64,000 bases of DNA. It comes from Gaertneriomyces semiglobifer (lineage: Eukaryota > Chytridiomycota > Chytridiomycetes > Spizellomycetales > Spizellomycetaceae). The stretch covers positions 372,001 through 436,000 of the forward strand of contig JAHLKF010000005.1 in NCBI GenBank assembly GCA_025558075.1. The letters are read 5' to 3'. Below are positions 53,766-64,000 of this stretch, in pieces (position 1 is the first letter of the stretch; every line of letters starts with the position of its first letter). The translations under genes and the position numbers were made by a program. A model generated the notes under the pieces. The model was given only the letters and a program-made list of their open reading frames with translations. It made no database searches and was not told where the DNA came from.

Positions 53766-54023
53766 TTAGTAACGGGATCCCGTTGTGTTACGCGTGGGCA
53801 GCTCTTCCAGTACCTTTTGGTTGACTGCATAGAGCTTAAGATTCTGATCCTGGCGCACATCCAACCACGGAAACACGTCCTTTCTGTTGAACCGGACGAC
53901 GACAGTCGGGTCGTTCATAAGAAAGTGGGAGCCCATGAAACCGGCAGCGCCCAATCCTCCGCCTACGGCTGCCACCAGCAGAACGAGTGGCGGGTTCGCC
54001 TTCAAGTGTTGCATGATCCGCAT
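53766..54023 (-). CDS. NDUFA4-like respiratory chain subunit
   Basis: Single exon, 85 residues. It has the NDUFA4/B12D layout: a short basic start (MRIMQHLKANPPLVLLVAAV), one transmembrane helix with small residues (GGGLGAAGFMGSHFL), then a segment with the family's NDPTVVVRFNRKDVFPWLDV and DQNLKLYAVNQ. Members are inner-membrane proteins first assigned to complex I and later to cytochrome c oxidase. The short open frame is believable because hydrophobic profile and motif order both fit. A consensus TATA box lies upstream at 54137. Confidence 0.8.
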   Translation of the reverse strand: MRIMQHLKANPPLVLLVAAVGGGLGAAGFMGSHFLMNDPTVVVRFNRKDVFPWLDVRQDQNLKLYAVNQKVLEELPTRNTTGSRY

Positions 54024-54591
54024 GTTGGGCTGTATGTTGCTTGGAGTAAGACAGAGTAGACTATGGATGAATCAGCCGTTCCTTAGGACAAGTTGCGTTT
54101 CTTGCCAAGTACAGGGGACGACGCACACTGGGCTTGCCTTTTATACAGAGCCGCGCCGTCCCTGGCCCTGTCGCGACCTGGTTCACGGCCGCCACACAAG
54201 TCACACGAGCAAACAACAACCATGCGAGGTTTGGTGGTGTGGTCTCATGATCAGCTCAGCGCACAAACATTAACACACAGCACACGCAATGAATCAATGA
54301 ATGGGGAAATGAGACGTCCCTCCCTTTGCCTCATACGGTAAGTACAAACAGTAATTGCTGTTAAATAAATAACTCGCAGCTGTGCAAGTGACCATCAATA
54401 ATCATTAAGGAAAACAGGAGCCGCTCTCGCGTTGCAAAGTCGCAACAGGGACAAGTGCGACGCACGCGACACTATTTGATGCCGTAAGCGCGTTTTCGGG
54501 TTGCGTAAGCGACCAATACTGCGCATAATGCGCGTGGTGTATTGTAGAAAACCGATACTATGAAGCCACGCAACTTGCTACAAGAGACGTA
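54024..54591. other. Intergenic, 568 bp, between two minus-strand genes
   Basis: Upstream region of the NDUFA4-like gene and downstream region of the esterase. Apart from the TATA box, no feature was recognised; plus-strand ORFs here have no motif. Confidence 0.45.
54137..54145 (-). promoter_or_regulatory. TATA box, TATAAAAGG on the minus strand
   Basis: Consensus TATA about 115 bp upstream of the NDUFA4-like start codon, correctly oriented. Confidence 0.5.
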
Positions 54592-55678
54592 CTACAGACT
54601 AGTCTGGCAATAACTAGCAAAATGTGCTTTGTCTAAAGCTGTTCCGGGCGAGTATTTGGGGCTGGAAGTGGCATACGTGTTGTCTTTGAAAAAGGTAGAA
54701 ACGGCATCCGTGCCTTGCATGCGTGCAATGAGGTGTCCTAGACCGTGATTGCATATGACTGCCGCGCTGCCTTTGGACTGGACGTATTTGAAGAATTTCT
54801 CGGATGGCTCCTGGAAAGTGGTCGTGTCGAATTTGTCCAAGCGCCCGCCGTGGATGACCAACGCCGCGGGAACGGGCAATGTTTCCCCATCACCCGGAAC
54901 CGTTGAGGTGGAGAGACCTCCAGAGAAACTGGCTACGGATGCGATGTATTGTCGGCGCAAAACTGACAACCAGGTTGTCTGAATCCCGCCGGCCGAGAAT
55001 CCAGCTGCATGAATGCGCCGCCTTTCAAAAGGGTTAACAAGGACACAAGCGTGTATTCGCAGCACGCAGCGACGGCAACTGTGCGACTTACATAGAGAAT
55101 GACTTCGTTTGCATCAAGCATGATACAATAGCGTCAACCATGATCATGTCGTTCATAGCCGTTTTGTCCTATGACGAGAGAAATGAAGTGCGAGTTGGAC
55201 CCCCAGATGAAACGACGACTGCATACTCTGACAATATGCCACTCAAACTCAGAGGGGCCGATATCGGACCGCGGTGCCACAATAATGCCTCCTTCGTCAA
55301 GGAACGCATTGAACGATGTTGCGAGGAAGTATGGCTCAAGGTTGGGATTACCGAACGTTCCTACATGGAATTTTAGAGCAAGCCATTTGCTGAACGCGTC
55401 TGTAACCAGGTCCAAAGTATGTAGTTACCGTGAAAGTACAGCATAACTGGTGCATCCCCGTTGGATTTGGCATTTTGGTCAGGCTTCCAGTATACAATTG
55501 CCTGACGACTGACACCCTCCGATACATCAACGGACACTTCCTGCTTGACGATGCCCGCTCCTCGTTGAAGCTGGAAACACCTGGCGGGGGCTTCAGGAAT
55601 AACAGGGTTTGGAATGCCCTGCGCCTGACAGCCCAAAACGGCAGCTGCGAGAAGGAAAAGTCCCAGAGACACTTGCAT
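54592..55678 (-). CDS. Secreted PHB-depolymerase/feruloyl-esterase-like serine hydrolase
   Basis: Four exons (minus), 55678-55429, 55360-55233, 55168-55092 and 55021-54592, join to 294 residues in frame. A signal peptide at 1-19 (MQVSLGLFLLAAAVLGCQA) directs secretion. The alpha/beta hydrolase fold shows VMLYFHGGTFGN (oxyanion region), FNAFLDEGGIIVAPRSD and the nucleophile elbow AAGFSAGGIQTT with Ser161. Candidate acid and His are in IHGGRLDKFDTTT and NHGLGHLI. Family members hydrolyse polyesters, feruloylated xylan or small esters; the substrate is open. There is no carbohydrate-binding module. Divergent from a secreted aspartic protease. A TATA-like TAATAAAAGG lies about 85 bp upstream near 55762. 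Confidence 0.8.
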
Positions 55679-56467
55679 TGTTCAGATGAGGCGAGAGAAA
55701 GTGCGTCTGCTCTGAGGCACGGACGGAGACAACTTCTCTCACAATCCTACAGCTCCTTTTATTACCGGCCATGACTGATTACACTCATCTGGTAACTTTG
55801 AAGTCCGGCAATACTATCAACCCAAAGAGACCTCCAATGTGCCACGGCCATAAATCCATGTTGTGCTGTTGGCCTGTTGCAGGTTGCGCGTCATTCTGCT
55901 TACGTACTCAACTCCGCTGTCGCAACTGTGCGGCATAGCGACCCTGAGCTGGCTGTGACGTTATATCTACGCGTCGAGGGCTTTTCTCGTTAACAGACGT
56001 TCTTGGATCTGAACATTCCCCCGTTGTCGTTCGTCAAAACGAGCGACAGGCAAAGCCAAGTCGTAGACGCTCTCAGGTGTGTATGTGTGTGTGAGAAAGT
56101 AGTTGCTGTTGCGGTGTGCACTTGAACTTGGCATGGTGAGGAAGAGACGATGTGAAGCAGAGCCGAGGGTTCCTTTAAAACCCCCTGTTTTCTTGAGCCT
56201 GAAATGTTTTGGTAAAATTTAGACTCACGATCCAATTACTCATTAATACGCTGAATAATATTCATTCTATCGTGCCTGCATTAATGTCGTTTGTAAAGCA
56301 GATGAGCTCCAGGCAAGCTTTGTTTGTCTCCAGATCAATCAACTGTCATCCGTCTCAAACGACACCACTATAGAGGGCGCTTCTTGCGCCTTTTAAAACT
56401 TGTCTGTTAGGACCGCGGTTGTGAAGAAGCAACAACGCCGAGTCCATTTTATAAGGGCAGATCCGCC
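55679..56467. promoter_or_regulatory. 789-bp divergent region between secreted esterase and secreted protease
   Basis: Both flanking genes encode secreted hydrolases and face away from here. TATA-like elements are visible near 55762 (minus) and 56448 (plus, TTTATAAGG, only 20 bp from the start codon and so doubtful). GTGTGTATGTGTGTG at about 56077-56092 is a small GT-rich tract. Confidence 0.45.
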
Positions 56468-58044
56468 ATGAAAATCTTTATTATTGCATGTCTCTTGGCG
56501 GCCACTGCAGTGCATGCTTTGACGTGCAATGAAGGTCTATGCCAGTAAGTTTGCCGTTATAGCTCTCATGGCAAGGTATTTGTAAAGCCACTGACCCGCG
56601 GATACGCTCCAGTGTGGGATTGGTCAACCAAAACATTGCGGAGCACAAAAAATACCTTCAAGCCCATATTGCAAAAGCGCCCGTGGACCCGAGAAAGCGA
56701 AGCCGCCGCGTCAAAAGGGAAATCCACCTGGAACCGTTAACGGGAACAGGAACCAGCGGAGGGACATTGTTTTCGGTACTTACTGCTTGAAATGCATGTA
56801 CTTCGACATTGTCGGTCTGACATGCTTTCTGCCCAAAGTATCATGGAATAGTTGCAGTGGGCACTCCGGAACAGCGATTTACTGTTCTTTTTGATACTGG
56901 GTCTCAACCTTTTTGGATTCCATCTATTGGTATACCCTCTTCACTCGCTGGACCATCGCAATTCGATCCCAGTCGGAGCAGCACCTACCGCAGCCTCAAT
57001 GAACCGGCACCGCCCATCGAGTACGTGGACGGTACAGTTGTGAATGGCGTACTAAGCCAGGACGTAGTTTCCGTTGGACCACTAACTGTGGATTCCTTCA
57101 CATTCGAGGTCGCCAACAGCATTACGGCGCCATCATCGCCAGAGTCAAGCAACCAGTCCACACTGGAAGGCATCATGGGCATGTCCTTTGCGACCAGCAG
57201 CCAAGAGACTTTTTTCGATTCACTTATCAAGCAGAACAAAGTCTCGTCCCCAGTCTTCAGTTACTTCATTGACGATTCGGACGAGAACGGTGGGCTTGTC
57301 TTGGGCGGCGTCGATAAGTCCCGCTATTCTGGGGACTTCACCTGGGTGCCCGTATTGGGTTCTGGGCGCGACGGTGGAGACCCGTTTCTCTATTGGCAGT
57401 CTCAAGTGTATGCCATTGAGGTACCATCCTCAACCAGTGCTTCCGCTGTTTCCGTCTCCTTCTCCTCAACGATTACCGCAGTATTCGACACTGGGACATC
57501 ATTAGCCCTTCTGCCAACGTCCACTGCCCGGCAGCTGAATAGGGCGTTGGGTTTTGTCCAGATTCAATCCAATCCCTCCATTTACGCAACTGAATGCTCC
57601 GCTGGAGGAGGCATCCCTTCCGGGTACCCGCCGATTTCATTCTTCTTCGGCGACAACAAGAACTTGACCGTCTACCCTGAGGAATATATTTTCCAGCAAG
57701 CAACGACCATACAAGGTGTGGTGGCCTGCGTGAGCGGCTTCTTTGGGCAGGACATTCCTCAACCGACGTCGGGTGCCACCACTCCATCTGTCATTCTCGG
57801 AAATGTTTTGCTGCGAAAGTTTTACACGGTCTTTGATCAGGGAAATCGACAGATCGGTTTCGCCATCGCCAATCGAGCGAGAAACCTCACCGTGGACTTG
57901 AGTCCGGGTCCTCGAGCTGGCGAGTCCAATGGCGGGCCTTTAGGCTCCGCATTTCCCGTGAGTGGTGCAAACAGTCAAGTCCGATCGATCACTCTGGTAT
58001 CTCCAGCTGTGTTGGCGTTCTTGACAGTAAGCCTGCTGTTGTGA
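56468..58044 (+). CDS. Secreted pepsin-like aspartic protease, possibly GPI-anchored
   Basis: Three exons, 56468-56544, 56613-56775 and 56839-58044, give 481 residues. Signal peptide MKIFIIACLLAATAVHA, then a propeptide of about 60 residues with dibasic sites (RKRSRRVKR), then the mature A1 fold starting YHGIVAVGTPEQRFTVLFD. The catalytic Asp residues are D99 (FDTGSQ) and D297 (FDTGTS). The flap has Tyr in IEYVDGTVVNG; VILGNVLLRKFYTVFD is the typical C-terminal motif. The last ~20 residues (TLVSPAVLAFLTVSLLL) are hydrophobic after a small-residue region, as in GPI-anchored yapsin-type proteases. D-T-G-S-Q replaces the more usual D-T-G-S-S. Cys residues are few. Confidence 0.9.
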
Positions 58045-58266
58045 GGCGACAGCGTTCTTGCACATTTTGTCGATATTTGTTGCCATGTATATATGCCTTT
58101 TGAGTTCGAATCATATTTCCAAAACTATGCGAGGTGTAAAGGGCCTTTACACTAAGACGAATTCTACTTAACCTGACCTCAGGCTAAAGTCTCTATTCAA
58201 TAACATCGCCGAAGTGGGTAACTGCAAATTTCGCTATCTCATCTGTTCATATCAAATCATGAGCCT

Positions 58267-60077
58267 TTAACGAATACTAGAGGTGTACATGGAAAGCTTA
58301 CCGTCCACCGCCACAAGACCGCTATCTTCTCCTCGCCATTGCACATAAAGCTCGCGATCACCTTTCTTCCATGCGACATACCATGTCTCGTCATCTGTAC
58401 GCATGCATAGCTCAGTTGCAGCCGTCGAACATAGATCGTTATGTAACTGATGTACGCCACCATGGCAAGCAGCTGTGGATTTGCTTTTCCCTGGAAGAGA
58501 GGTCTTTACGGCCATATTCGTATGGTTATGGTACACGTAATGCATGGAAGTGCGTGAGGTGAACTCTCTAGTACAGCATGAGTCCCGCAAAGATGCATGA
58601 TGATCATGGAACAGTTGCAACATACCCAACACGTTGTGCATCTTCCCAAGCCGTATTGAGTAATCCGACGACAGGTGGTAAGTGATATTTAAAAAAAGCG
58701 TCCATTCTCGATAGTAGCGCACACTCAAGTGACTCCCCGGATTGAACAGAAGTCCGTGTTTGTTGACCGGCATTCAATTCTTGTGGCTGTATAAGGAACG
58801 CAATGGCAAATGTTTCCTCGTACTGAAATTTTGCAGGTTAGCACAAGAGGCAAGGAAGACGTAGTGCTGTAAAACATACTTTGTAGACTCCAACATGCCA
58901 CTGTTGGTCACAAACCCATAGAGGCGCGAGGCGGCACTCAGAAGCTGAACAAGTATTCCCTTCACTCAGAAAACCCGTTCTTGGCAGGTGGGGACGCTGC
59001 CGGCTATGGCTACCAAACAGCCGCGAGATGTGTCTCATCGACCCGTTCCGATCATTCACTGACTGGTACGACGCATGATGTGGTGGTGTTCCATTCCAGT
59101 CAGTCATGTAGCGATATATCGGTCGCAAGTCTGCGCAAGTGTTAAAGCCAGACCAGACAACTTGTGAATGGTACAAGAAAGTGGAGTGACGCAGCATTGG
59201 GAACTCAGACTGGAGCGTGTGCAAAAAGCTGATGATAGCGTGGTAGGCTGGTTTTGGGAGAGCGGCGAATGGCAGACCTATTCTGAATCCGGTGAGACAG
59301 TCGTGGCCACGCGACAACCAGCTACCGCATACGCACCATGCAATGCATCAGCTAATGATATTGATGGAAGGTTGATTCGACGTGTGAATCCGGTAAAGAA
59401 CTCGTCGCACGCAGCTCTTAATTGTGATATTCCTCCGGATTCAAGGGTATGTGCAAATCCCCGGAAGTAAAGCTGTCCGAATACATATCAGGACCGGCCA
59501 TGACTGATCTGATGTGAGCCCAATTACAAGCATCACAAACCTTGAACCAATCCCAAGCGGCATCAATGACATACTGTAAAGCGATATCAGGCACGGCTTC
59601 ATCAATGTACTCCACTTCCTTCCGGCCTTCCGAGGTTACAACGGTTCGGGCGGGCAAGTTGACTTTCTTGATCCACTTGATTTAGTTGATCAGTTAAACG
59701 ATTCAACGTGAATGTCTCCATACCAGTAGCATCCAGTAAGTAGGTTCGACCTGTTTCAGCACACCACGGCGCTTGCGAGTGCGTATTATCTCACAGGGTT
59801 TCTCTGGCGAGAACATGCTACGAACTTGTCAGTCAGCATGCATAGCTAAACAAGTATGAAGCCAGCTAGCATTAGCAAGTAGGTCTTACCGAGTGAAATC
59901 TACTAGGGCCATAGCCAGTCCAACCTGCCTTGTTCGCTCATCGAGGGGGGTCTCCTTGGGGTAGCGAAACAGGATCTGTTCATGGGCAGCTTCGTCGTCG
60001 TTTGGGGCCAAAGCAGGGCTAAATATAATAAGAGAATGCAGAGATGACGTCTTACTCGGCACCTCGTCTGTTGGCAT
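58267..60077 (-). CDS. CCZ1: Vacuolar fusion protein Ccz1
   Basis: Longin-domain subunit of the Mon1-Ccz1 exchange factor that activates Rab7/Ypt7 in endosome-vacuole traffic. It starts at the ATG at 60077. Exon 1 has LHSLIIFSPALAP and ILFRYPKETPLDERTRQVGL then ALVDFTR, the longin start; exon 2 continues MFSPEKPCEIIRTRKRRG and VEPTYWMLL. Later parts are RHSTFLYHSQVVWSGF then IYRYMTD, RLYGFVTNSGMLESTK, and the C-terminal longin-like piece SMHYVYHNHTNMAVKTSL then DDETWYVAWKKGDRELYV. Order and content match human CCZ1 throughout. There are about eight or nine exons, and most junctions after exon 3 are approximate. The stop is at 58267. Confidence 0.85.
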
Positions 60078-60936
60078 TGCGTGCGCTCAAAGTAGCCTTG
60101 CGTACAAGGCGTTGGTTGGATCTAAAGGAGTTTGCCTGCTATAACGCGCTGAGGACGGGCGGAAACTTGAGCGAGAGCCTGCACGCACGACATCCAAAAC
60201 GGCAGCACTTTGATCCAACGGTTCATAGATCAAAGGCGGAATCAGTACGGCATCTCGATTGCTCTGAGGTACCGTTCGCTGCCAGTTCGCCGTTTGCGGA
60301 CGGAGCTCGACTTACACAAACCGATCTCGCATGAAACGGATAGACGTTCGACTCTATCAGCCAACCGTGCCGCTATTCTACTTTTAGCGCCGTCGTGCTC
60401 ATTGTAACCGTATGCACCACGGCGGAAAGATGCCTACCGCATCCAACTTCCACCTCAATCTCTCAATCTAGAGATTTTGGCAGATGTAATTATAGGATGC
60501 GCAAACGCACCGACACATCTTTTCAACGCCGTGCGTTAAGCGCTTAAGAGACGGCAAGTGATGGTGCCCGAGGATCTCTCAAGCTCTCTGCTCCTCACCG
60601 GGCAGCATTCGCTATGCAGTACCACAACATGCACACGCATTCCCAGTTTAGGCTTGGAGAATCTCAATGCGTCTCAATAACTGCATCGAGCACTTTTGCA
60701 TGGCTAGCCATCAGCTCTTTATAAGCTCCTCACCATGTCGCTAGTAGAGTGAGTGGAAGTGAATACCCGACAGCTCCTTATTCGACCATGTCCAACCTGG
60801 ACAGTAGTTCTCCCGAGCGATCCTATAAGGAGTCACGTGACTACTGGACGGGAAACGCGCGCTGCTTTCGAGAGTGCGAAAATGAGGAAGCGACTACTCA
60901 AAAGTGTGCACGGCAGTTTGTGGCGACGACAGGGGG
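60078..60936. other. 859-bp region with an unassigned small ORF
   Basis: Upstream of both CCZ1 (minus) and the RING gene (plus). A 96-codon ORF (60044-60334) begins MTSYSAPRLLALRALKVAL, basic and amphipathic like a mitochondrial or LYR-type start. A different frame at 60210-60407 reads QRRNQYGISIALRYRSLPV. They might be parts of one small spliced gene, but I could not build a convincing model, and the ORF overlaps the CCZ1 start by 34 bp. Confidence 0.35.
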
Positions 60937-62952
60937 ATGGCGAGGAATCGGAAAAGAAAGAGACTCAATCCGCTACTGGATCTTGCAGAGTCCGTCCACT
61001 CAGCTTCAGCAGATCCATCTAGAGGAGTGGAAGATCAGTCGTCCGAAACGACAAATTGCTTGACCTCTCCTCGATTACATGAGCGAGGAGATGGTCCTGC
61101 ATTGTCCAAGGCGCCGTTAACGGCCCTACCACCTAGGCCAACGAGGCCTTCTCATGCTTTTCCTGCCTCAATGAGTGTTCCCCCGCTGCCCGAATCTGTA
61201 GAAGCATTGTCCAAGGAAGAAATCATAAGACATCTCTATACCTACACAGAGCTATTATTTACGAGAACATCACGATTAGCTGCGCTGGAGTCGCATCTGT
61301 CTTGTGCTATATGCACCACGTACTTTGTGTGCCCCTTTACGCTGGTAAGTAGACCGTGGCTTCACATCAGAGGTTCAGTTGACAACTCACCAGAGTACCT
61401 TTTCTGACACCAGCAATGTGGACACACATTCTGTTACAACTGTATTTCCGCATGGTTTGATAACCTTCAACAAAATGAGAAAGCTTTGCGGTGTCCTACA
61501 TGCCGAGCTGACATCCGATTGCGACCTCATCGTGAGCTGGTGCTTGATAGACTTGTCGAGGAATACCTAGGTGACCTCTGTGATCAAGAAAGCATTGAGG
61601 TGCGAGCACCGTTTGTGTCACACGGTCACCTCGATACTTAACCATCGATTTTCTGTAGCTCATGGAGAACGTTCGGACTACTCGCGAGGCGCTTGGCTCA
61701 ATGAGAGATCCGCCGTTTCATCGACACATGCCGAACAATTTTGGCAATGAAGCTTTGCTGGATGCAGAAGATGGTGTCACGTAAGGACTCCTAGATGGAT
61801 TACCAACCCCTCATCTGATTGCTAAATTTCCTACTTTTGCTCAGGCGCTGCACCCGATGCAATTGGGAGATTTACAATGGCCAATGCCAAGGCTGTGGGT
61901 TTGTGTACGATGACCCCCGCGACGAATCCGTTTATAGCGGAAGCGACGATGAGCTTGGTCGGTTAGACGATGAATCGGTATCAAATGATTCTTTCGTGGT
62001 GGACGACGATTACGTTAGTGACTCCGCCCATAGGAGGAGGAATCGGAGTCGTAGAGACCGCATTCTTAGTTGGCACCTATCTGACGTCGAAAGCGGGGCC
62101 GATATGTACGGAATATCAGATCGTATCTCAGATGGCGCCACTATTACCTCTGATTCGGACGGCCACTTGGACCTCTTTAGGAGCATCAATGGTATTGGTC
62201 TTTCCAGCGATGATAGCAATGGAATTCGTGACATTCGGCCTGCTCCGCGGGGCTATAGTGTACCTTTCTACGACAGCGATTCAGAAGGGAACATAAGTGA
62301 GAGTGGGAGTGATGCTTACCCCGAAGATTTTATATCACATGAAGCAGAGGAATCGAGTAGCGTATGTAGTGATTCAGGCCAAAGCAACTCTACCCAGGAG
62401 CGACAGCTGAGGCACTTTAGTAATGGTAGCAGACGGAGACGCGTTATTCTCGATGATGATAGTAGCCAGGATGAAGCCGATGACAATCAAGTGCGTCAAA
62501 TTGATACTTCTGATGATTCGAGCTCTAGCGACGAGCGCTTTATGGACCACCGGCGTCGCGTCCTCTCAGATGATTCAAGTGAGGAGGGGTCTTGGGATCA
62601 CCGGGGGAGTGGAAATTCCTCTTCCGACCATAATTACCTCAGACCTTTTGAAGGGAAGAGGGATGATAGTCCGTCTTCCGATAGCGTGTCAGACGACAGT
62701 TCAACGGCCCATGTCGACACCCGTGGCTCCCATTCCGATGACAGCTCCAGCGTATCGAGCGCGTCAGTGAGCTTCAGTGGAGCGGCACGGAAACGCAAGC
62801 ATGAGAACGATTCAAATTTGGAAGACGAGTACACCGCTATCTTTGGCGCAGCAGACATCGAATCCTCAGATTCTGCGTCAACAGCCAGCGACTCATCCAC
62901 GATGCGTGTAGCTCCAAGAATTAAGAAACGGAAGGGTCGCAACCCCGTGTAG
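60937..62952 (+). CDS. RING-finger E3 ligase candidate with acidic serine-rich tail
   Basis: Four exons, 60937-61344, 61414-61599, 61659-61780 and 61845-62952, give 607 residues in frame. A basic NLS-like start (MARNRKRKRL) is followed by a C3HC4 RING: C123-x2-C126 (SCAICTTYF), CGHTFCYNC (138-146, after the intron) and CPTCRADIRLRP. A second small zinc ribbon, RCTRCNWEIYNGQCQGCGF, follows at about 238. The last ~330 residues are extremely Asp/Ser-rich (DDSSSSDER, SDDSSEEGSWD, DDSSSVSSASVS), many being CK2-type sites, ending in a basic RIKKRKGRNPV. RING plus a short C-rich module is a known fungal architecture; the nuclear location is inferred. The substrate is unknown. Confidence 0.82.
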
Positions 62953-63253
62953 CGGACGATGACTGGGGTTTTTGGTTGTAGATGTCAGAAATCACATGCG
63001 CTGTCCTTGCCAGTGCAGTCTCGCTGTATCTTGGTTGGTAGCTTCTATTCTCTAGCATCATACATCGTCCTGCCCACTGGCCGATTCAGAAAACAAGGCC
63101 CATTCGACTTAGTGATGAGTCGATGACATCGTGTCAATATTCATTTGGTCTTTAATTGCGGAACACCCAGTCGCAAACGTACATGCTATGTTGACCTCAA
63201 TAATGGCTTTAAGCTCATACATTTCTCTATACAACCTTAGCTAGACTTCCTAG
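62953..63253. other. Intergenic, 301 bp, no gene recognised
   Basis: Between the RING gene stop and the last gene on the same strand. No RNA gene or repeat is visible. Confidence 0.5.
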
Positions 63254-64000
63254 ATGGCTGCTGACAAGTCGTCTCCTCCTCCGGACCCCCTGGACTCGAT
63301 CAACAAAGTCTTCACGAACAGTTATGCGGCGCTCAAATCCCGTGTCATAGATTGGGCACACAACTCGGTCTTGCTGCTGTCAGGATCGCAGTTTGTGCTT
63401 TTCCATGGCGAACCGCCGAACCAAGATGGGGAAGTTGTGATTGCAAGGGAAACGTTCTGCTTCTCGGTTCCATTATTCCACACGTTGAAGTCCTTCTGTC
63501 ACTTGCCGTTGGCCGTCCTGGCAATCATCAGTAAACAGAACGACTTCAAGCAGGCCAGCAACGATCTGGCGGATCTCCTGCGGCAAACAGTTGCTCTTAG
63601 CGACAAGCTCTCTGATGAGGAGAACCCATACCTTATGAGCCCAGCTCAACTGGAACGGAATGCAGTACTTGTTTCGGAGACATTGGTGTTAATCAGAGAG
63701 CTTGTGATAAAGTTCTCTCAAGGAAGCTTGGCCGATGTGGACGTATCCCACTTTCTGAACCACCTGCGACCAACATTCTCAGCGAACATGCATGATGCGA
63801 CTCAGTGTTGCCTTCAAGCCATCGATGAGACCTTTCGTTCTATACTGACTCGTCGTCGTCAGGCTTTGGTGGGACGAAGGCTGCATGTTGTGATATCAGG
63901 CGAACACATGCCAGAGGAAGACAATATGGCATTGCAATACTTCTTAACTGCATTCAATCAAGATACGGAAGGCGATGGCGTTTATTACGCTACCTCGAAG
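63254..64000 (+). CDS. Conserved fungal protein of unknown function (5' part; runs off the window)
   Basis: Open from the ATG at 63254 to the right edge: 249 codons without a stop or an obvious intron. The start is MAADKSSPPPDPLDSINKVF. The sequence is alpha-helical with no signal peptide. Late in the window it reads RRRQALVGRRLHVVISGEHM then EEDNMALQYFLTAF and GVYYATSK, a pattern I associate with an uncharacterised fungal family in which this part is a small alpha/beta domain. No catalytic motif is visible. The function is unknown. Confidence 0.75.
   Translation, partial: MAADKSSPPPDPLDSINKVFTNSYAALKSRVIDWAHNSVLLLSGSQFVLFHGEPPNQDGEVVIARETFCFSVPLFHTLKSFCHLPLAVLAIISKQNDFKQASNDLADLLRQTVALSDKLSDEENPYLMSPAQLERNAVLVSETLVLIRELVIKFSQGSLADVDVSHFLNHLRPTFSANMHDATQCCLQAIDETFRSILTRRRQALVGRRLHVVISGEHMPEEDNMALQYFLTAFNQDTEGDGVYYATSK

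Noticed and set aside
58101..58125. GAGTTCGAATC resembling a tRNA B box
   Set aside because: No pairing acceptor stem, A box at proper spacing or cloverleaf could be drawn around it.
58408..58420. TAGCTCAGTTGC resembling a tRNA A box
   Set aside because: It lies inside CCZ1 coding sequence and has no matching B box.
1..64000. CRISPR arrays, insertion sequences or transposon ends
   Set aside because: No spaced direct repeats, transposase ORF or long terminal inverted repeats were noticed; the window is ordinary eukaryotic gene space.

Overview
The window is nuclear DNA of a fungus. Genes are compact and intron-containing, with mostly 45-110 bp introns of GT..AG type. They include fungal-type families: dipeptidyl peptidase V, an S1/P1 nuclease, a Gcn4-like bZIP factor, Sfr1/Mei5, a Spd1/Dif1-like ribonucleotide reductase inhibitor and a Sos7-like kinetochore protein. 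Retained FAF2-like, NDUFA4-like, CCZ1 and SFR1 genes and moderate GC content suggest an early-diverging lineage such as a chytrid rather than an ascomycete yeast. That placement is an inference.

Layout. 0-14 kb: a mitochondrial PPR protein (partial), nucleoporin Nup155/170, proteasome beta-7 (PRE4) head-to-head with the lid subunit RPN12, an F-box/LRR protein, the SAR1 GTPase and the APC/C subunit CDC23. 14-20 kb: a mitochondrial-type carbamoyl-phosphate synthase large chain and a secreted S1/P1 nuclease. 20-32 kb: a FAF2/UBXD8-like ERAD factor, an unidentified multipass membrane protein, a Sos7-like kinetochore coiled-coil protein, a secreted DPP5 peptidase carrying an apparent one-base frameshift, a small Spd1-like RNR inhibitor and the RNA helicase DBP10. 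32-40 kb: a gene-poor gap, a membrane-anchored short-chain dehydrogenase, and a 1498-residue fusion of an indoleamine-dioxygenase-like heme domain, an FAD/NADPH reductase, a cytochrome b5 domain and an unassigned helical tail. 40-45 kb: SFR1 with an N-terminal winged-helix-like region, ribosomal protein eS19 and a Gcn4-like bZIP factor. 45-64 kb: a 1905-residue coiled-coil protein, guanine deaminase, an NDUFA4-like subunit, a secreted esterase divergent from a secreted aspartic protease, CCZ1, a RING protein with an acidic serine-rich tail, and the start of an uncharacterised fungal family.

Themes. Several genes belong to ubiquitin-proteasome or cell-cycle control (PRE4, RPN12, F-box, CDC23, UBX, RING, and the Spd1-like protein with a PIP-degron-like end). 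They are not arranged as a cluster. The most unusual object is the dioxygenase-reductase-cytochrome b5 fusion at 35.4-40.1 kb. Exon models were built by hand from splice signals, frame continuity and family resemblance. In nearly all multi-exon genes the joined exons give whole codons. The exceptions are DPP5 (one base short) and the later CCZ1 and Sos7-like junctions, which are approximate.
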